A DNA stretch of 64,000 bases from Micromonospora sp. ALFpr18c. GTDB lineage: Bacteria > Actinomycetota > Actinomycetes > Mycobacteriales > Micromonosporaceae. This document shows positions 10,098 to 19,644 of this stretch, one piece after another. The position numbers and the translations under genes were made by a program. The stretch lies in contig NZ_WBKR01000009.1 of assembly GCF_008868155.1 (NCBI RefSeq), forward strand, positions 1 to 64,000. Direction: 5' to 3'. Below the pieces are notes generated by a model. It saw only the letters and a list, made by a program, of their open reading frames with translations, was not told the DNA's origin and searched no databases. The first letter of the stretch is position 1. Each line of letters opens with the position of its first letter.

Positions 10098-10501
10098 CGC
10101 CGCACCAACCCCCAGAACGCGGCCAGCCAGGCGAACCAGGCCGCCGACCGGGTCAGATGGTCCTCCAGAAGAGGATCGGCCAGGCGGGAGAAGGTGGGGA
10201 AGTCATCGCCGACCGCCAGCACGAAGGTGGCACCCTCGAAGACCCCGAAGACCACGACCGGCAGCGCCCACCAGGCCGCGCCGGCGCCCAGCCGACGCGG
10301 CGCCGGCCGCCGGGGCACCCGGTTGCTCAGACCGAGCCAGATCAGCACGCCTCCGGTGCCGAGGGTGTACAGATTCGCCTCGGTGGAGAACGACGCGAAC
10401 CGGCCGCCGACGAGCGACAGGCAGACGAGGACGGGGACGGAGACGGCGGGCCGATCCCAGGCGCGGGGGGCCTCCACGGTGAGGTCGTGCGGCTGCTCCA
10501 T
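10094..10501 (-). CDS. Hypothetical integral membrane protein
   Basis: A 135-residue protein from ATG 10501 (MEQPHDLTVEAPRAWDRPAV). It has about four hydrophobic segments: VPVLVCLSLVGGRFASF, LYTLGTGGVLIWLGL, WWALPVVVFGVFEGATFVL and SAAWFAWLAAFWGLV. Conserved-looking charged residues lie in the loop after the third segment (GDDFPTFSRLADPLLEDHLT). No family recognised. It overlaps the DUF6186-like gene by four bases. The pair sits inside the otherwise conserved nrnA-truB stretch and may be a lineage-specific insertion. An in-frame extension upstream is possible but reads like non-coding sequence. Confidence 0.65.
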   Translation of the reverse strand: MEQPHDLTVEAPRAWDRPAVSVPVLVCLSLVGGRFASFSTEANLYTLGTGGVLIWLGLSNRVPRRPAPRRLGAGAAWWALPVVVFGVFEGATFVLAVGDDFPTFSRLADPLLEDHLTRSAAWFAWLAAFWGLVRR

Positions 10502-10602
10502 CCCGCAATTCTTCCCGCTATCACGGAGCGCGGGAAGACCGACACTCCCCGGAGCTGTCCCTGATCTTCCCCACCATCCGATCGGCCGGCGTCGACGCCA
10601 GG

Positions 10603-11661
10603 TCAGTCCTCGGAGCGGATCAGCGCGGCGTCCAGCTGGTCGCGGATCGACCCGATCACCTGCTCGGCGGTCCCCCGGCCGGTGAACCCGGCCGCGAACC
10701 GGTGGCCGCCACCGCCCAGCACGACCGCGACCCGGCTGACGTCCACCGCACCCTTGCTGCGCATCGACACCGCCCACTCGTCGGGCCTGACCTGCTTCAA
10801 CACGCAGCTCACGTCCGCCTCGGCGGTGCACCGCACCGAGTCGATCAGCGCCTCCAGCACGTACGGCCGCTGGTCGTGTCGGGCCAGGTCGTCGAGTGTC
10901 GCGAAGGTCCACACCAGCCCCCGGCCGCCGGCCGCGGCCGGCTCCAGCCGAGCCCGACCGAGCACCTCACCGAAAAGACGAACCGCGCCGAAGGGCCGGG
11001 TGTCGAAGACCCGCCGGGAGATGTCACCGGGCGAGATCCCGGTGGCCAGCAGCCGGGCGGCCAGGTGGTGCACGGCCGGGGTGGTCGCCTCGAACCGGAA
11101 CGAACCGGTGTCCGTGGTCAGCGCCACGTACAGGCACTCGGCGATGGCCCGGTCCAGCGGTACGCCGAGCCGGGCCAACAGCTGCTCGGCCACCACCGAC
11201 GTCGCCGCGGCGGCCGGGTCGACCAGGTTGACGGTGCCGAAGCCGTCGTTGGAGGCGTGGTGGTCCAGCACCAGCGCCGCGCCCGCGCTGGTCAACCGCC
11301 CGGCCAGCTCACCGAGGCGCGACTCGCTCGCCGCGTCGAAGCAGATCACCAGGTCCGGGGCCGGGTCGGCGTCGCTCGACGGGACCAGCAGCTCCAGTCC
11401 GGGCAGCCCCCGGAACGGCTCGGGCACCTCCGGCGGCCCGGGGAAGGTCGCCTGCAACGCGCCCACGCCGAGCCGCAGCAGCCCCAGACCGAAGCCGAGC
11501 ATGCTGCCCAGCGCGTCACCGTCCGGGTTGACGTGGCAGATCAACAGCACCCGACCGGTCGGCGGAAGAGCCCGGATCAGCGCCTCGGCCGCGGCCCAGT
11601 CCGCCTCGGCGGGGCCGGCGCCGACCGTCGGGGCGAGCTGCGCGCCGGCGGTGCCGGTCAC
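10603..11661 (-). CDS. nrnA: DHH/DHHA1 family phosphoesterase, NrnA-like
   Basis: NrnA-type enzymes degrade nanoRNAs and can dephosphorylate pAp; some act on c-di-AMP/pApA. The N-terminal DHH domain has ICHVNPDGDALGSMLGF, DLVICFDAAS and the DHH triad in VLDHHASNDGFG. The C-terminal DHHA1 domain ends with the GGGGHRFAAGF substrate motif. Length 352 residues. The GTG start overlaps the rbfA stop by four bases, reproducing the widespread rbfA-nrnA coupling. Confidence 0.92.
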   Translation of the reverse strand: MTGTAGAQLAPTVGAGPAEADWAAAEALIRALPPTGRVLLICHVNPDGDALGSMLGFGLGLLRLGVGALQATFPGPPEVPEPFRGLPGLELLVPSSDADPAPDLVICFDAASESRLGELAGRLTSAGAALVLDHHASNDGFGTVNLVDPAAAATSVVAEQLLARLGVPLDRAIAECLYVALTTDTGSFRFEATTPAVHHLAARLLATGISPGDISRRVFDTRPFGAVRLFGEVLGRARLEPAAAGGRGLVWTFATLDDLARHDQRPYVLEALIDSVRCTAEADVSCVLKQVRPDEWAVSMRSKGAVDVSRVAVVLGGGGHRFAAGFTGRGTAEQVIGSIRDQLDAALIRSED

Positions 11662-12149
11662 CGCGCTTCCCCACCCCGGGGAGTTTCCTTGACGTCGGTG
11701 GCCTCGTCGGCCTCGTCCGTCTCGTCGTCCTCGTCCTCGACCCGGTACGGCTGCGCCTCACCCGCGTACTCCGCCCGGGCGGCGAGCCGCTGCACCTCGG
11801 CGTCGGCGTTGCGGGCCGCGGCCAGCAGGTCGTCGATGTGCTTGACCTGATCCTGCACGTCGTCCAGGACGAAGGTGAGGGTCGGCGAGTGCCGCAGCCC
11901 GAGGGCCTTGCCGACGGTGCTGCGCAGCAGCCCCTTGGCGCTCTCCAGGGCCGCCGCGGTGTCCGCCTGGGCCACCGCGTCACCGAGCACCGTGTAGAAG
12001 ACCGTCGCGTCCCGCAGATCGGCGGTGATCCGGGCGTCGGTGATAGTGATCATGCCGAGCCGCGGGTCCTTGATCTGGCTCCGCACCACCGACGCGACCA
12101 GCTCACGCACCCGTTCCGCGTGCCGGCGTACCTTGGCCGGATCAGACAT
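11658..12149 (-). CDS. rbfA: 30S ribosome-binding factor A
   Basis: RbfA binds the 30S subunit near helix 1 of 16S rRNA and is needed for late maturation and cold adaptation. The KH-like fold is seen in VRRHAERVRELVASVV, IKDPRLGMITITDARIT, DLRDATVFYTVLG and LRSTVGKALGLRHSPTLTF. The ATG at 12149 has a GGAGGTGG site. Length is 163 residues, including an acidic, disordered C-terminal tail rich in Asp/Glu. It is coupled to nrnA downstream and lies 126 bases after the DUF503 gene. Confidence 0.95.
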   Translation of the reverse strand: MSDPAKVRRHAERVRELVASVVRSQIKDPRLGMITITDARITADLRDATVFYTVLGDAVAQADTAAALESAKGLLRSTVGKALGLRHSPTLTFVLDDVQDQVKHIDDLLAAARNADAEVQRLAARAEYAGEAQPYRVEDEDDETDEADEATDVKETPRGGEAR

Positions 12150-12275
12150 CTCGCCACCTCCACGGCGTCCTGCTCCCGGCCGCCCGGCGGCCGGATAGGC
12201 CGCCGGCCGACCGGCCAACAACTCGAACATTACCTTCGCGGCCGGACCGGTCGCCCGGCACAGCCGGCAGCCCGG

Positions 12276-12572
12276 TCAGTCGTCGTCCACGCCGTACAGC
12301 CGGCGCCGCACGGACAGCAACTCGACCTCGGGGCGAGCCGCCACCAGCCGCTCGCACGAGTCGAGCACCTCGCGGACGTGCGCCGCCTCGGCGGCCACCA
12401 CGGCCACCGCTATCTGCGCTCGACCGTGCAGGTCGAGCGCACCCACCTCGGCGGCCGACACCTCGAAGCGGCGCAGTGCCGCCACGATCGGCCGTACATA
12501 TGATCTCTTGGCTTTGAGCGACCGGGAGTCGCCCGGCAGCAGCAGGTCGAAGACCGCGGTTCCGGTGAACAT
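12276..12572 (-). CDS. DUF503 family protein (YlxP-like)
   Basis: A 98-residue protein beginning MFTGTAVFDLLLPGDSRSLK. The SLKAKRS motif after the first strand and the alternating strand/helix pattern match DUF503/YlxP, a small ferredoxin-like-fold protein conserved between infB and rbfA in Gram-positive bacteria. It has been linked to ribosome assembly in Bacillus, but its role is not settled. It lies 33 bases after the long hairpin that follows infB, so some transcription may be attenuated before it. Confidence 0.9.
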   Translation of the reverse strand: MFTGTAVFDLLLPGDSRSLKAKRSYVRPIVAALRRFEVSAAEVGALDLHGRAQIAVAVVAAEAAHVREVLDSCERLVAARPEVELLSVRRRLYGVDDD

Positions 12573-12604
12573 CGCCCCGGACGATACCGCCACCCCGCCC
12601 CGCA

Positions 12605-12646
12605 TGATCAAGGGGTTTACGCCGGTCGGCGTAAACCCCTTGATCA
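12605..12646. terminator. 20-bp perfect inverted repeat with TGATCA ends
   Basis: The left arm starts TGATCAAGGGGTTTACGCCG (12605-12624). The right arm is its exact reverse complement (12627-12646), with a two-base loop. It starts 16 bases after the infB stop on the minus strand and precedes the ylxP gene. The arm sequence is closely related to the repeat at 37414-37469. Likely a bidirectional terminator or attenuator and a member of a dispersed repeat family. Confidence 0.7.
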
Positions 12647-12662
12647 GCGTGTCACCGCCGGA

Positions 12663-15600
12663 TCAGGCGCGAACCTTCTCCCGCATCTCGAACGTCTCGA
12701 TGACGTCGCCGACCTGGACGTTGTTGTAACCACCCAGGGTCAGACCACACTCGAAGCCCTCGCGGACCTCCGTGGCGTCGTCCTTGAAACGCTTGAGCGA
12801 GGTGATCGTGAGGTTGTCCGCCACGACCGTCCCGTCCCGAAGCAGGCGAGCCTTCGCGTTGCGCCGGATGATGCCCGACCGGACGATACAACCGGAGATG
12901 TTGCCGATCTTGGACGAGCGGAAGACGTCGCGGATCTCCGCGCTGCCCAGCTCGACCTCCTCGTACTCCGGCTTGAGTAGGCCCTTGAGCGCCGCCTCGA
13001 TCTCCTCGATGGCCTGGTAGATGACGGTGTAGTACCGGATCTCCACGCCCTCGCGGTCGGCCATCTCACGGACCTTGTTCGAGGCCCGCACGTTGAAGCC
13101 GATGATCGTGACCGGCTCGGACGAGGCGCTCGCGAGCATGACGTTGCTCTCGGTGATCGCGCCGACGCCCCGGTCGAGGACCTTGAGCTGGACCTCCTCG
13201 GGAATGTCGAGGTTGAACAGCGCGTCCTCCAGGGCCTCCACCGAACCGGAGACATCGCCCTTGAGGATGAGGTTGAGCGACGTCTTCTCGCCCTCCTTGA
13301 GCTGCTCCATGAGCGTCTCGAGGGTGGCCCGACCACGGGAGTTGGCGAATGCCGCCGCCCGCCGCCGTGCCTGGCGCTGCTCGGCGATCTGCCGCACCGT
13401 GCGGTCGTCCGCCGCGGCGAGGAACGTGTCACCCGCGCCGGGCGGCGCGGTCAGACCCAGGACCATGACCGGACGCGCCGGCCCGGCCTCGGCGACCTGG
13501 TTGCCGTTCTCGTCGAGCATCGCCCGGACCCGGCCGTGCGCCCCACCGGCGACGATCGAGTCGCCCGCCCGCAGGGTGCCCTTCTGCACCAGCACCGTCG
13601 CCACCGCACCGCGACCCTTGTCCAGGTGCGCCTCGATGGCCACACCCTGCGCCGGCCCGTCGATCGGAGCGGTCAGCTCCAGCGACGCGTCGGCGGTCAG
13701 CAGGACAGCCTCGAGAAGTTCCTCGATGCCGATGCCCGGCTTCGCGGCCACGTTGACGAACATGGTGTCGCCGCCGTACTCCTCGGCGACCAGGCCGTAC
13801 TCGGTCAGCTGCTGGCGGACCTTGTCCGGGTTGGCCTCCGGCTTGTCGACCTTGTTGACCGCCACCACGATCGGCACGTCGGCCGCCTTGGCGTGGTTCA
13901 ACGCCTCGATGGTCTGCGGCATCACGCCGTCGTCGGCCGCGACCACCAGGATCACGACGTCCGTCACCTGGGCACCACGAGCACGCATGGCGGTGAACGC
14001 CTCGTGACCCGGGGTGTCGATGAAGGTCACCGCGCGGTCCACACCCTCGTGCGGAACGTGCACCTGGTATGCACCGATGTGCTGGGTGATGCCACCCGCC
14101 TCACCGGCCACGACGTTCGCCTTACGGATCGCGTCGAGCAGCTTGGTCTTACCGTGGTCGACGTGACCCATGACGGTCACGACCGGCGCACGACTGACCA
14201 GACGCTCCTCGGCGACCTCCGCGTCGAGGTCGATGTTGAACTGCGCGAGCAGCTCGCGGTCCTCGTCCTCCGGGCTGACGATCTGCACCTCGAAGCCGAG
14301 GTGCACACCCAGCAACTGCAGGGTCTCGTCAGAGCAGGACTGGGTCGCGGTGACCATCTCGCCCAGGTTGAACATCTCCTGGACCAGCGAACCCGGGTTG
14401 GCGTTGATCTTGTCGGCGAAGTCCGACAGAGACGCGCCACGGGACAGCCGGACGACCTGACCCTGACCCCGGGGAGCACCCGAGCTCATGGTCGGAGCCG
14501 ACAGGTTGTCGAACTCCTGTCTGCGCTGCTTCTTGGACTTGCGACCACGCGTCGGCCGGCCACCCGGACGCCCGAAGGCACCCGCGGCGCCGCCGCCACG
14601 GCCACGACCACCGGCACCCGGACGACCGCCGCCGCCAGCCGGGGCACCCGGACGGAAACCGCCGCCGGGAGCACCGCCACCGCCGCCGGGACCGCCACGG
14701 TAGCCACCGCCACCGCCGGCACCCGCGCCGCCGCCGGGGCCGCCGCGGTAACCGCCGCCACCACCGGCGCCGCCGCCGGGACCACCACGGAAGCCACCGC
14801 CGCCGCCACCGGGACGACCTGCGCCGCCACCGGGACGACCGGCGCCACCGGGACCGGGGCGACCGGCAGCCGGACGCTGGCTCGGCATGGACGCCGGGCT
14901 GGGCCGCGGCGGCATGGAGTTCGAGTTCGGGCTTGGCGGCCGCGGTGGAATGCCCGCCGGGCTGTTGGGCCGAGGGCCACCCGCACCGGCCGCCGGGGGC
15001 CGCTGCTGCTGGCCACCCTGGATGCCGAACGGGTTGTTACCGGCACCGCGCGCCGGCGGGCGACCGCCCGGCCGGGCACCCGGACCCGGGGCCGGCGTGC
15101 TCGGACGAGCGGCCGGGGAACCGGGACGGGGGGGAATCGCGGCGGGACCCGGCCGAGGGCCGGGACGGTTGCCGTCGGCCGGCGGCTCCCGGCGGACGGG
15201 GTTGTCCCGCTGCTGCTGGCGGGCGGCCTGCGCGGCCTTGACCGCGGCCTCCTGTTCAGCCTTCAGCGCGGCGGCACGCGCCTCCGCGGCCGCCACCTCG
15301 ATGTCGTGGGCACTCGCCGGCTTGGCGACCGGAGCCGCGGGCTGCGGCGCACCGGGCACCGGACCCTTCGGCTTCGGACCGGGTGCCGGCGCAGCCGGCC
15401 GCCGAGGCGGCATCGGCTTGGCCGAGATCCGGGGCGCGCCCGGGGCCGGAGAGGGCGTCGGGGTCGGGGTTGAAGCCGGCGCCGACGCGGGCGCCGACGG
15501 GGCGGCCGGCGCCGAAGCACCGGCGGACGCGACGAATGCGTTACGCAGCCGTCGGGCGACGGGCGCCTCGACGGTGCTGGACGCGGACTTCACGAACTCG

Positions 15601-15686
15601 CCCATTTCCTTCAACTTGGCGAGAACGGTCTTACTCTCGACCCCGAGCTCTTTTGCAAGCTCGTGTACGCGGGCCTTGCCTGCCAC
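12663..15686 (-). CDS. infB: Translation initiation factor IF-2
   Basis: IF-2 is the GTPase that brings fMet-tRNA to the 30S subunit and promotes subunit joining. From GTG 15686 (AGGAG site upstream) it is 1007 residues. It starts with the IF2_N domain ([18 protein letters not shown]), followed by a long Ala/Pro-rich linker and a Gly/Arg-rich stretch encoded at about 14560-14870. A second IF2_N segment follows, then the G domain ([28 protein letters not shown]) and the beta-barrel and tRNA-binding C domains. The glycine repeats are part of the protein and make the DNA look repetitive. It follows ylxR by 93 bases and is followed by a strong hairpin. Confidence 0.97.
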   Translation of the reverse strand: MAGKARVHELAKELGVESKTVLAKLKEMGEFVKSASSTVEAPVARRLRNAFVASAGASAPAAPSAPASAPASTPTPTPSPAPGAPRISAKPMPPRRPAAPAPGPKPKGPVPGAPQPAAPVAKPASAHDIEVAAAEARAAALKAEQEAAVKAAQAARQQQRDNPVRREPPADGNRPGPRPGPAAIPPRPGSPAARPSTPAPGPGARPGGRPPARGAGNNPFGIQGGQQQRPPAAGAGGPRPNSPAGIPPRPPSPNSNSMPPRPSPASMPSQRPAAGRPGPGGAGRPGGGAGRPGGGGGGFRGGPGGGAGGGGGYRGGPGGGAGAGGGGGYRGGPGGGGGAPGGGFRPGAPAGGGGRPGAGGRGRGGGAAGAFGRPGGRPTRGRKSKKQRRQEFDNLSAPTMSSGAPRGQGQVVRLSRGASLSDFADKINANPGSLVQEMFNLGEMVTATQSCSDETLQLLGVHLGFEVQIVSPEDEDRELLAQFNIDLDAEVAEERLVSRAPVVTVMGHVDHGKTKLLDAIRKANVVAGEAGGITQHIGAYQVHVPHEGVDRAVTFIDTPGHEAFTAMRARGAQVTDVVILVVAADDGVMPQTIEALNHAKAADVPIVVAVNKVDKPEANPDKVRQQLTEYGLVAEEYGGDTMFVNVAAKPGIGIEELLEAVLLTADASLELTAPIDGPAQGVAIEAHLDKGRGAVATVLVQKGTLRAGDSIVAGGAHGRVRAMLDENGNQVAEAGPARPVMVLGLTAPPGAGDTFLAAADDRTVRQIAEQRQARRRAAAFANSRGRATLETLMEQLKEGEKTSLNLILKGDVSGSVEALEDALFNLDIPEEVQLKVLDRGVGAITESNVMLASASSEPVTIIGFNVRASNKVREMADREGVEIRYYTVIYQAIEEIEAALKGLLKPEYEEVELGSAEIRDVFRSSKIGNISGCIVRSGIIRRNAKARLLRDGTVVADNLTITSLKRFKDDATEVREGFECGLTLGGYNNVQVGDVIETFEMREKVRA

Positions 15687-15779
15687 TGCACTCCTCACTC
15701 CGAGGTCGTGCGGGCAGCACCCGCAGCGACCTCACTCGTGCACTTGAAGCCTGGTCATTTCAGGGACTTCATCGTGTGC

Positions 15780-16112
15780 TCATGTCGGTCGTCCTACCTT
15801 GCTAGCGACCCTCGCCCGGTCGGGCTGACCGGACGTAGTGGTTGGCGCATCGACGTGCTCCGCCAGCACACCGTGATCGAGGACCTCGGTGATGCGCAGC
15901 GCACGCCCGAAGGCGCGGCGCCGCACCGCCAGCGCGAAGCAGGCCGGATCCGGGTGCATGTTCGCTCCCCGACCCGGCAGCCTGCGGCGCGGATCAGGCC
16001 GGAGGCTGTAACCAGCCTCGTCCCCGATCGCGACGATCCGCAGCAATTCGCTGGCCGGCGCACGTCGCCGGCAACCCACACAGGTGCGCTCCGGCTGCGC
16101 GCGTCGTACCAC
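15780..16112 (-). CDS. ylxR: YlxR family protein (DUF448; RnpM-like)
   Basis: A 110-residue protein whose N-terminus MVRRAQPERTCVGCRRR has the RTCVGCR motif of YlxR. A second conserved block, GRGANMHPDPACFALA, follows. YlxR sits between nusA and infB in many bacteria, binds RNA, and has been described in Bacillus as a modulator of RNase P (RnpM). The start is GTG at 16112, only 16 bases after nusA. No clear Shine-Dalgarno sequence is present, so translation may depend on coupling to nusA. Confidence 0.88.
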   Translation of the reverse strand: MVRRAQPERTCVGCRRRAPASELLRIVAIGDEAGYSLRPDPRRRLPGRGANMHPDPACFALAVRRRAFGRALRITEVLDHGVLAEHVDAPTTTSGQPDRARVASKVGRPT

Positions 16113-16128
16113 TGGAGGAAGTCTACCC

Positions 16129-17172
16129 CTAGCTGCCCGAGATCGCTCCGCCCGGCTCGGTCACGTGATCAGCTGCGCCGCGCGCGGCCGGCGCGGTCTG
16201 CTCCGCGTCGGAGCGGATGTCGATCCGCCAACCGGTCAGACGAGCCGCGAGACGGGCATTCTGCCCCTCCCGCCCGATGGCGAGGGAAAGCTGGAAATCC
16301 GGGACGGTCACCCGGGCGGCCCGGCCGGCCAGGTCCACCACCTCGACCCGCAGCGCCTTGGCCGGCGACAACGCGTTGCCGACGAAGGCGGCCGGGTCGT
16401 CCGACCAGTCGATGATGTCGATCTTCTCGCCGTGGAGCTCGCTCATCACGGCACGCACCCGCTGGCCCATCGGGCCGATGCAGGCGCCCTTGGCGTTCAC
16501 TCCGGGGGTGGTGGAGCGGACGGCGATCTTCGTACGGTGACCTGCCTCACGGGCGATCGCGCCGATCTCCACCGTGCCGTCGGCGATCTCCGGGACCTCC
16601 AGCGCGAACAGCTTCTTGACCAGCGCCGGGTGCGACCGGGACAGGGTGATCTGCGGCCCGCGCATGCCCTTGGCCACGTGCACCACGACGCAGCGGATCC
16701 GCTCGCCGTGCGCGTACCGCTCGCCGGGCACCTGCTCGGACTGCGGCAGCACGCCCTCCAGCTTGCCCAGGTCGACGCTGACGATGCCCTTCTCGGAGCG
16801 CGCCTCGTGCGCCTGCACCACACCGGTGACGAGGTCACCGTCGCGGCCCACGTACTCGCCGAAGTGCACCTCGTCGGTGGCCTCCCGCAGCCGCTGGAGG
16901 ATCACCTGCTTGGCGGTCATGGCGGCGATCCGGCCGAAGTCGTGCGGAGTGTCGTCCCACTCCCGCACCAGGCTGCCGTCGGAGTCCATCTCCTGCGCGT
17001 ACACCAGGGCGGCGCCCGACTTGCGGTCGATCTCCACCCGGGCGTGCGGCTCGGCACCATCGGTGTGCCGGTAGGCGGTCAGCAACGCGGTCTCGATCGC
17101 CGCGAGAATCGTGTCGAACGGGATCTCCCGCTCGCGCTCGAGTGCGCGCAGCGCCGCGAGGTCGATGTTCAC
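16129..17172 (-). CDS. nusA: Transcription termination/antitermination factor NusA
   Basis: NusA binds RNA polymerase and nascent RNA to control pausing, termination and antitermination. The 347-residue protein has the N-terminal polymerase-binding domain ([14 protein letters not shown] onward), an S1 domain and tandem KH domains (e.g. [18 protein letters not shown] and [19 protein letters not shown]). It lacks the C-terminal acidic repeats of enterobacterial NusA, as is normal for actinobacteria. The GTG start overlaps the rimP stop by four bases. Confidence 0.96.
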   Translation of the reverse strand: MNIDLAALRALEREREIPFDTILAAIETALLTAYRHTDGAEPHARVEIDRKSGAALVYAQEMDSDGSLVREWDDTPHDFGRIAAMTAKQVILQRLREATDEVHFGEYVGRDGDLVTGVVQAHEARSEKGIVSVDLGKLEGVLPQSEQVPGERYAHGERIRCVVVHVAKGMRGPQITLSRSHPALVKKLFALEVPEIADGTVEIGAIAREAGHRTKIAVRSTTPGVNAKGACIGPMGQRVRAVMSELHGEKIDIIDWSDDPAAFVGNALSPAKALRVEVVDLAGRAARVTVPDFQLSLAIGREGQNARLAARLTGWRIDIRSDAEQTAPAARGAADHVTEPGGAISGS

Positions 17173-17879
17173 CTCTCCTCGTCCTCCACATCATCTTCGT
17201 CGTCGATGTCGTCTGAATCGTCGAACTCGTCGGTGTCGTCCGCGTCGTCCAGCTCGTCCGGCTCACCCAGCTCGGCGAGGCGGGTGAACTCGACCTGCAC
17301 CCGGCCCGGGCCCAGCTGGGCGTACGCCCACGAGGTGCGGCCGTCGTCGGTCTCCAGCTGCACGCCGTCGTCGTCGGCTCCGACCACCCGGCCGGTGAGC
17401 TGACGGTCGCCGGCGGGCTGCTCGCCGCGCTGGCCGGGCAGCGCCGCCGCTCCCCGGACGGTGACCTTGACCAGCCGGCCCACGGTGCGCCGCCAGTGCC
17501 GGGGCAGGGTGAGCGGCCGGTCCACGCCGGGCGAGCTGACCTCGAGCTGGTACTCCCCGGCGACGATGTCGCCGTCGGCCTCCTCGGCCGCGTCCAGTGC
17601 GGTCGAGACCGCGCGGGAGACGTCGGCGACGGCGTCCAGGTCGATCCCGCCGTCGGCGTCCACGATCACCCGCACCACGTGCCGGCGACCGGCCCGGGAG
17701 ACGGACAGGTCCTCCAGGTCGTAGCCGGCGCCGTTGACCACCGGCTCGATCACGGTCCGCAACCGGGTACGCCGCGCCGCGAGATCACCGCTGCGGGGGC
17801 CGCCCTCGCGCGGCCCGCGGGGGCCCGCGCCATCGCGGGGTCGACCCGTCGACCTGGTGGCACGGCCACGCTGCGTCAT
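17169..17879 (-). CDS. rimP: Ribosome maturation factor RimP
   Basis: RimP assists 30S maturation at the S12 site. From ATG 17879 it has 236 residues: a basic disordered N-terminus of about 40 residues, the core [16 protein letters not shown] with [14 protein letters not shown] and [14 protein letters not shown] (the conserved SSPGxxRPL motif), an SH3-like C-terminal domain, and a final highly acidic tail of Asp/Glu. The reading frame stays open far upstream but that part is not RimP-like. It is the first gene of the rimP-nusA-ylxR-infB operon; 154 bases separate it from the divergent gene at 18034. Confidence 0.93.
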   Translation of the reverse strand: MTQRGRATRSTGRPRDGAGPRGPREGGPRSGDLAARRTRLRTVIEPVVNGAGYDLEDLSVSRAGRRHVVRVIVDADGGIDLDAVADVSRAVSTALDAAEEADGDIVAGEYQLEVSSPGVDRPLTLPRHWRRTVGRLVKVTVRGAAALPGQRGEQPAGDRQLTGRVVGADDDGVQLETDDGRTSWAYAQLGPGRVQVEFTRLAELGEPDELDDADDTDEFDDSDDIDDEDDVEDEER

Positions 17880-18033
17880 CTCCGCACCCTTTCCCTGGTC
17901 GACCGGAACGGTCGTCCCGACATGCCGGCACGCCACCGGAGCGGACGCGCCGGTGGCTGCGCAGAGCGTAACGCGCCGGCCGGGTGGTGGACCGGGCGGC
18001 GCACCGACGCCGGTGGCCCCCACGGCGGCGCGG

Positions 18034-18561
18034 ATGGTGTTGACTTGCCCGGTGGGGATCGGCAGAACGACACAGCGCGACGAATCATCCGGACAATCCC
18101 GGCGAAAGCTCCTGCGTGCCGGGGCGCTGCTCGCGCTCGGCGGCGCGGTGGCACCGCTGACCGGCTGTGATCTTTTCGACCGCGACGACGAGCCGGCACC
18201 GCCACCCGACCCGCTGCGGCCGATGGTGGACGAGGCCCTCGGGCTGGCCGAGGCGCACCGGGCGAGCGCGACCGCGCATCCCGACCTGGCCGACCGCCTC
18301 GGCCCGATCGTCGAGGCGCACACCGCGCACGCCACCGAACTCGCCCGGGTGATCGGTGTCGCGCTGCCCTCGGCACCGGCCGCCGCGCCGACCAGCACCC
18401 CGGCGGCCGACCCGGCCGGCGCACTGGCCGCCCTGCGGGCGCTGGAGAAGGCCGGCCAGCGGACCGCCACCGCCGCCTGCGCGGCGGCACCGGCGGAACG
18501 GGCGGCGCTGCTCGGTTCGATCGCCGCCGCGCGGGCCACCCACCAGGAGGCACTGAAGTGA
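18034..18561 (+). CDS. Ferritin-like secreted/lipoprotein, upstream partner of DUF4439 gene
   Basis: About 175 residues. The N-terminus carries a twin-arginine/lipobox-like signal: SRRKLLRAG, then a hydrophobic stretch, then APLTGC with a candidate lipid-anchored Cys. The mature part is Ala-rich and helical with [32 protein letters not shown], resembling half of a ferritin-like four-helix bundle. No family was firmly recognised. Start is uncertain: ATG 18034, GTG 18037 and GTG 18052 are in frame and none has a clear ribosome site. Its stop overlaps the start of the DUF4439 gene by four bases, so the two are coupled and their products may form one helical bundle across the envelope. Confidence 0.7.
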   Translation: MVLTCPVGIGRTTQRDESSGQSRRKLLRAGALLALGGAVAPLTGCDLFDRDDEPAPPPDPLRPMVDEALGLAEAHRASATAHPDLADRLGPIVEAHTAHATELARVIGVALPSAPAAAPTSTPAADPAGALAALRALEKAGQRTATAACAAAPAERAALLGSIAAARATHQEALK

Positions 18562-18995
18562 AGCAGCCGTCCGCGGCGGAGGCGCTCGCCGCTGCCCTGT
18601 CCGCCGAGTACGCGGCCATCTACGCCTACGGGCGGATCGGCGTACGCCTCACCGGGGCGGCCCGGGACACCGCGCGCCAGGCGGAGGCCGCACACCGACG
18701 CCGACGCGACGCGCTGGTGGTGCAGCTCAGCACCAGCGGTGGCACCGTCCCGCCGGATCGCGCCGGGTACGCGCTGCCGTTTCCGGTGACCGACCGGGCG
18801 AGCGCGCTGCGGCTCGCCGTCGAGGTGGAGGAACGCACCGCCGCGCACTGGCGGGCCGCGTTGGCGTCGACCACGGGCGCCGACCGGGACCAGGCGCTGG
18901 CTGCCCTGGTCGAGTACGCCGTACGGGCCACCCGGTGGCGCAAGACCGCCGGGTTGACCCCGCCGACTGTCGCATTTCCCGGCCGTCCGACCTGA
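18558..18995 (+). CDS. DUF4439 ferritin-like domain protein
   Basis: A 145-residue, mostly helical protein. [19 protein letters not shown] and [17 protein letters not shown] provide Glu/His residues spaced as in ferritin-like bundles, and match DUF4439. Whether iron is bound is not known. No signal peptide is seen, while the upstream coupled gene has one. The GTG start overlaps the upstream stop (GTGA). Confidence 0.85.
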   Translation: MKQPSAAEALAAALSAEYAAIYAYGRIGVRLTGAARDTARQAEAAHRRRRDALVVQLSTSGGTVPPDRAGYALPFPVTDRASALRLAVEVEERTAAHWRAALASTTGADRDQALAALVEYAVRATRWRKTAGLTPPTVAFPGRPT

Positions 18996-19010
18996 ACCGG
19001 TCTGCTCCGG

Positions 19011-19040
19011 TTGCGGTGCGCATACCAGGTATGCATACTC
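19011..19040 (+). promoter_or_regulatory. Candidate promoter with overlapping PadR operator
   Basis: TTGCGG (19011-19016) and CATACT (19035-19040) are spaced by 18 bases as a -35/-10 pair. Between and over the -10 lie the palindrome GCATACC-A-GGTATGC (19020-19034) and the overlapping palindrome GTATGCATAC (19029-19038). The predicted transcription start falls at or next to the A of the padR ATG (19048), which suggests a leaderless, autorepressed transcript. Confidence 0.6.
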
Positions 19041-19047
19041 CGTTGCC

Positions 19048-19644
19048 ATGTCCATCCGTCACGGGCTGCTCGCCCTGCTCGAACGCGGCCAGATGTACGG
19101 CTACCAGCTGCGCGCCGCGTTCGAGGAGTCGACCGGCTCGACCTGGCCGCTGAACATCGGGCAGGTCTACACCACGCTGTCCCGGCTGGAACGCGACGGT
19201 CTGGTGCGCCCACTGCCGGAAAGCGAGGCCGGGCAACGCCCGTACGAGATCACCGACGCCGGCCGGGCGGACCTGGCGCTGTGGTTCGCCACCCCGATCA
19301 GCCGTACCGACCGCCCCCGCGACGAGCTGGCGATCAAGCTGGCGCTCGCGCTGACCACGCCCGGGGTGGACGTCCGCTCGGTGGTACAGGCGCAGCGCAG
19401 CGCGACGATGCGGGCGTTGCAGGAGTTGACCCGGTTGAAGTACGGCAGCGACCGGCCGGAGGATCTGCCCTGGCGGCTGGTCCTGGACTCGATGGTGTTC
19501 CAGGCCGAGGCCGAGGTCCGCTGGCTGGACCACTGCGAGACCAGTCTGGTCCGCCACCGGCCCGGCGTCCCGCCGCCGCCCCCGTCCCGGCCGGGTGACG
19601 CGCCCGACGCGGCGCGGTGGGCCGATGAGGAGGCGCGACGGTGA
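19048..19644 (+). CDS. PadR family transcriptional regulator
   Basis: A 198-residue regulator. The PadR winged helix is at the N-terminus ([25 protein letters not shown], then [18 protein letters not shown] and [13 protein letters not shown]). The C-terminal helical dimerisation part spans about residues 90-170, ending in a Pro-rich tail. PadR proteins commonly repress an adjacent transporter operon and release on binding a hydrophobic ligand. Here the stop overlaps the ABC ATPase start by four bases, so regulator and exporter are one operon. Palindromes overlapping its promoter support autoregulation. Confidence 0.93.
   Translation: MSIRHGLLALLERGQMYGYQLRAAFEESTGSTWPLNIGQVYTTLSRLERDGLVRPLPESEAGQRPYEITDAGRADLALWFATPISRTDRPRDELAIKLALALTTPGVDVRSVVQAQRSATMRALQELTRLKYGSDRPEDLPWRLVLDSMVFQAEAEVRWLDHCETSLVRHRPGVPPPPPSRPGDAPDAARWADEEARR

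Noticed and set aside
14560-14870. Repetitive GC-rich tract resembling a tandem repeat or CRISPR-like array
   Set aside because: It is in frame within infB and encodes the Gly/Arg/Pro-rich linker common in actinobacterial IF-2.
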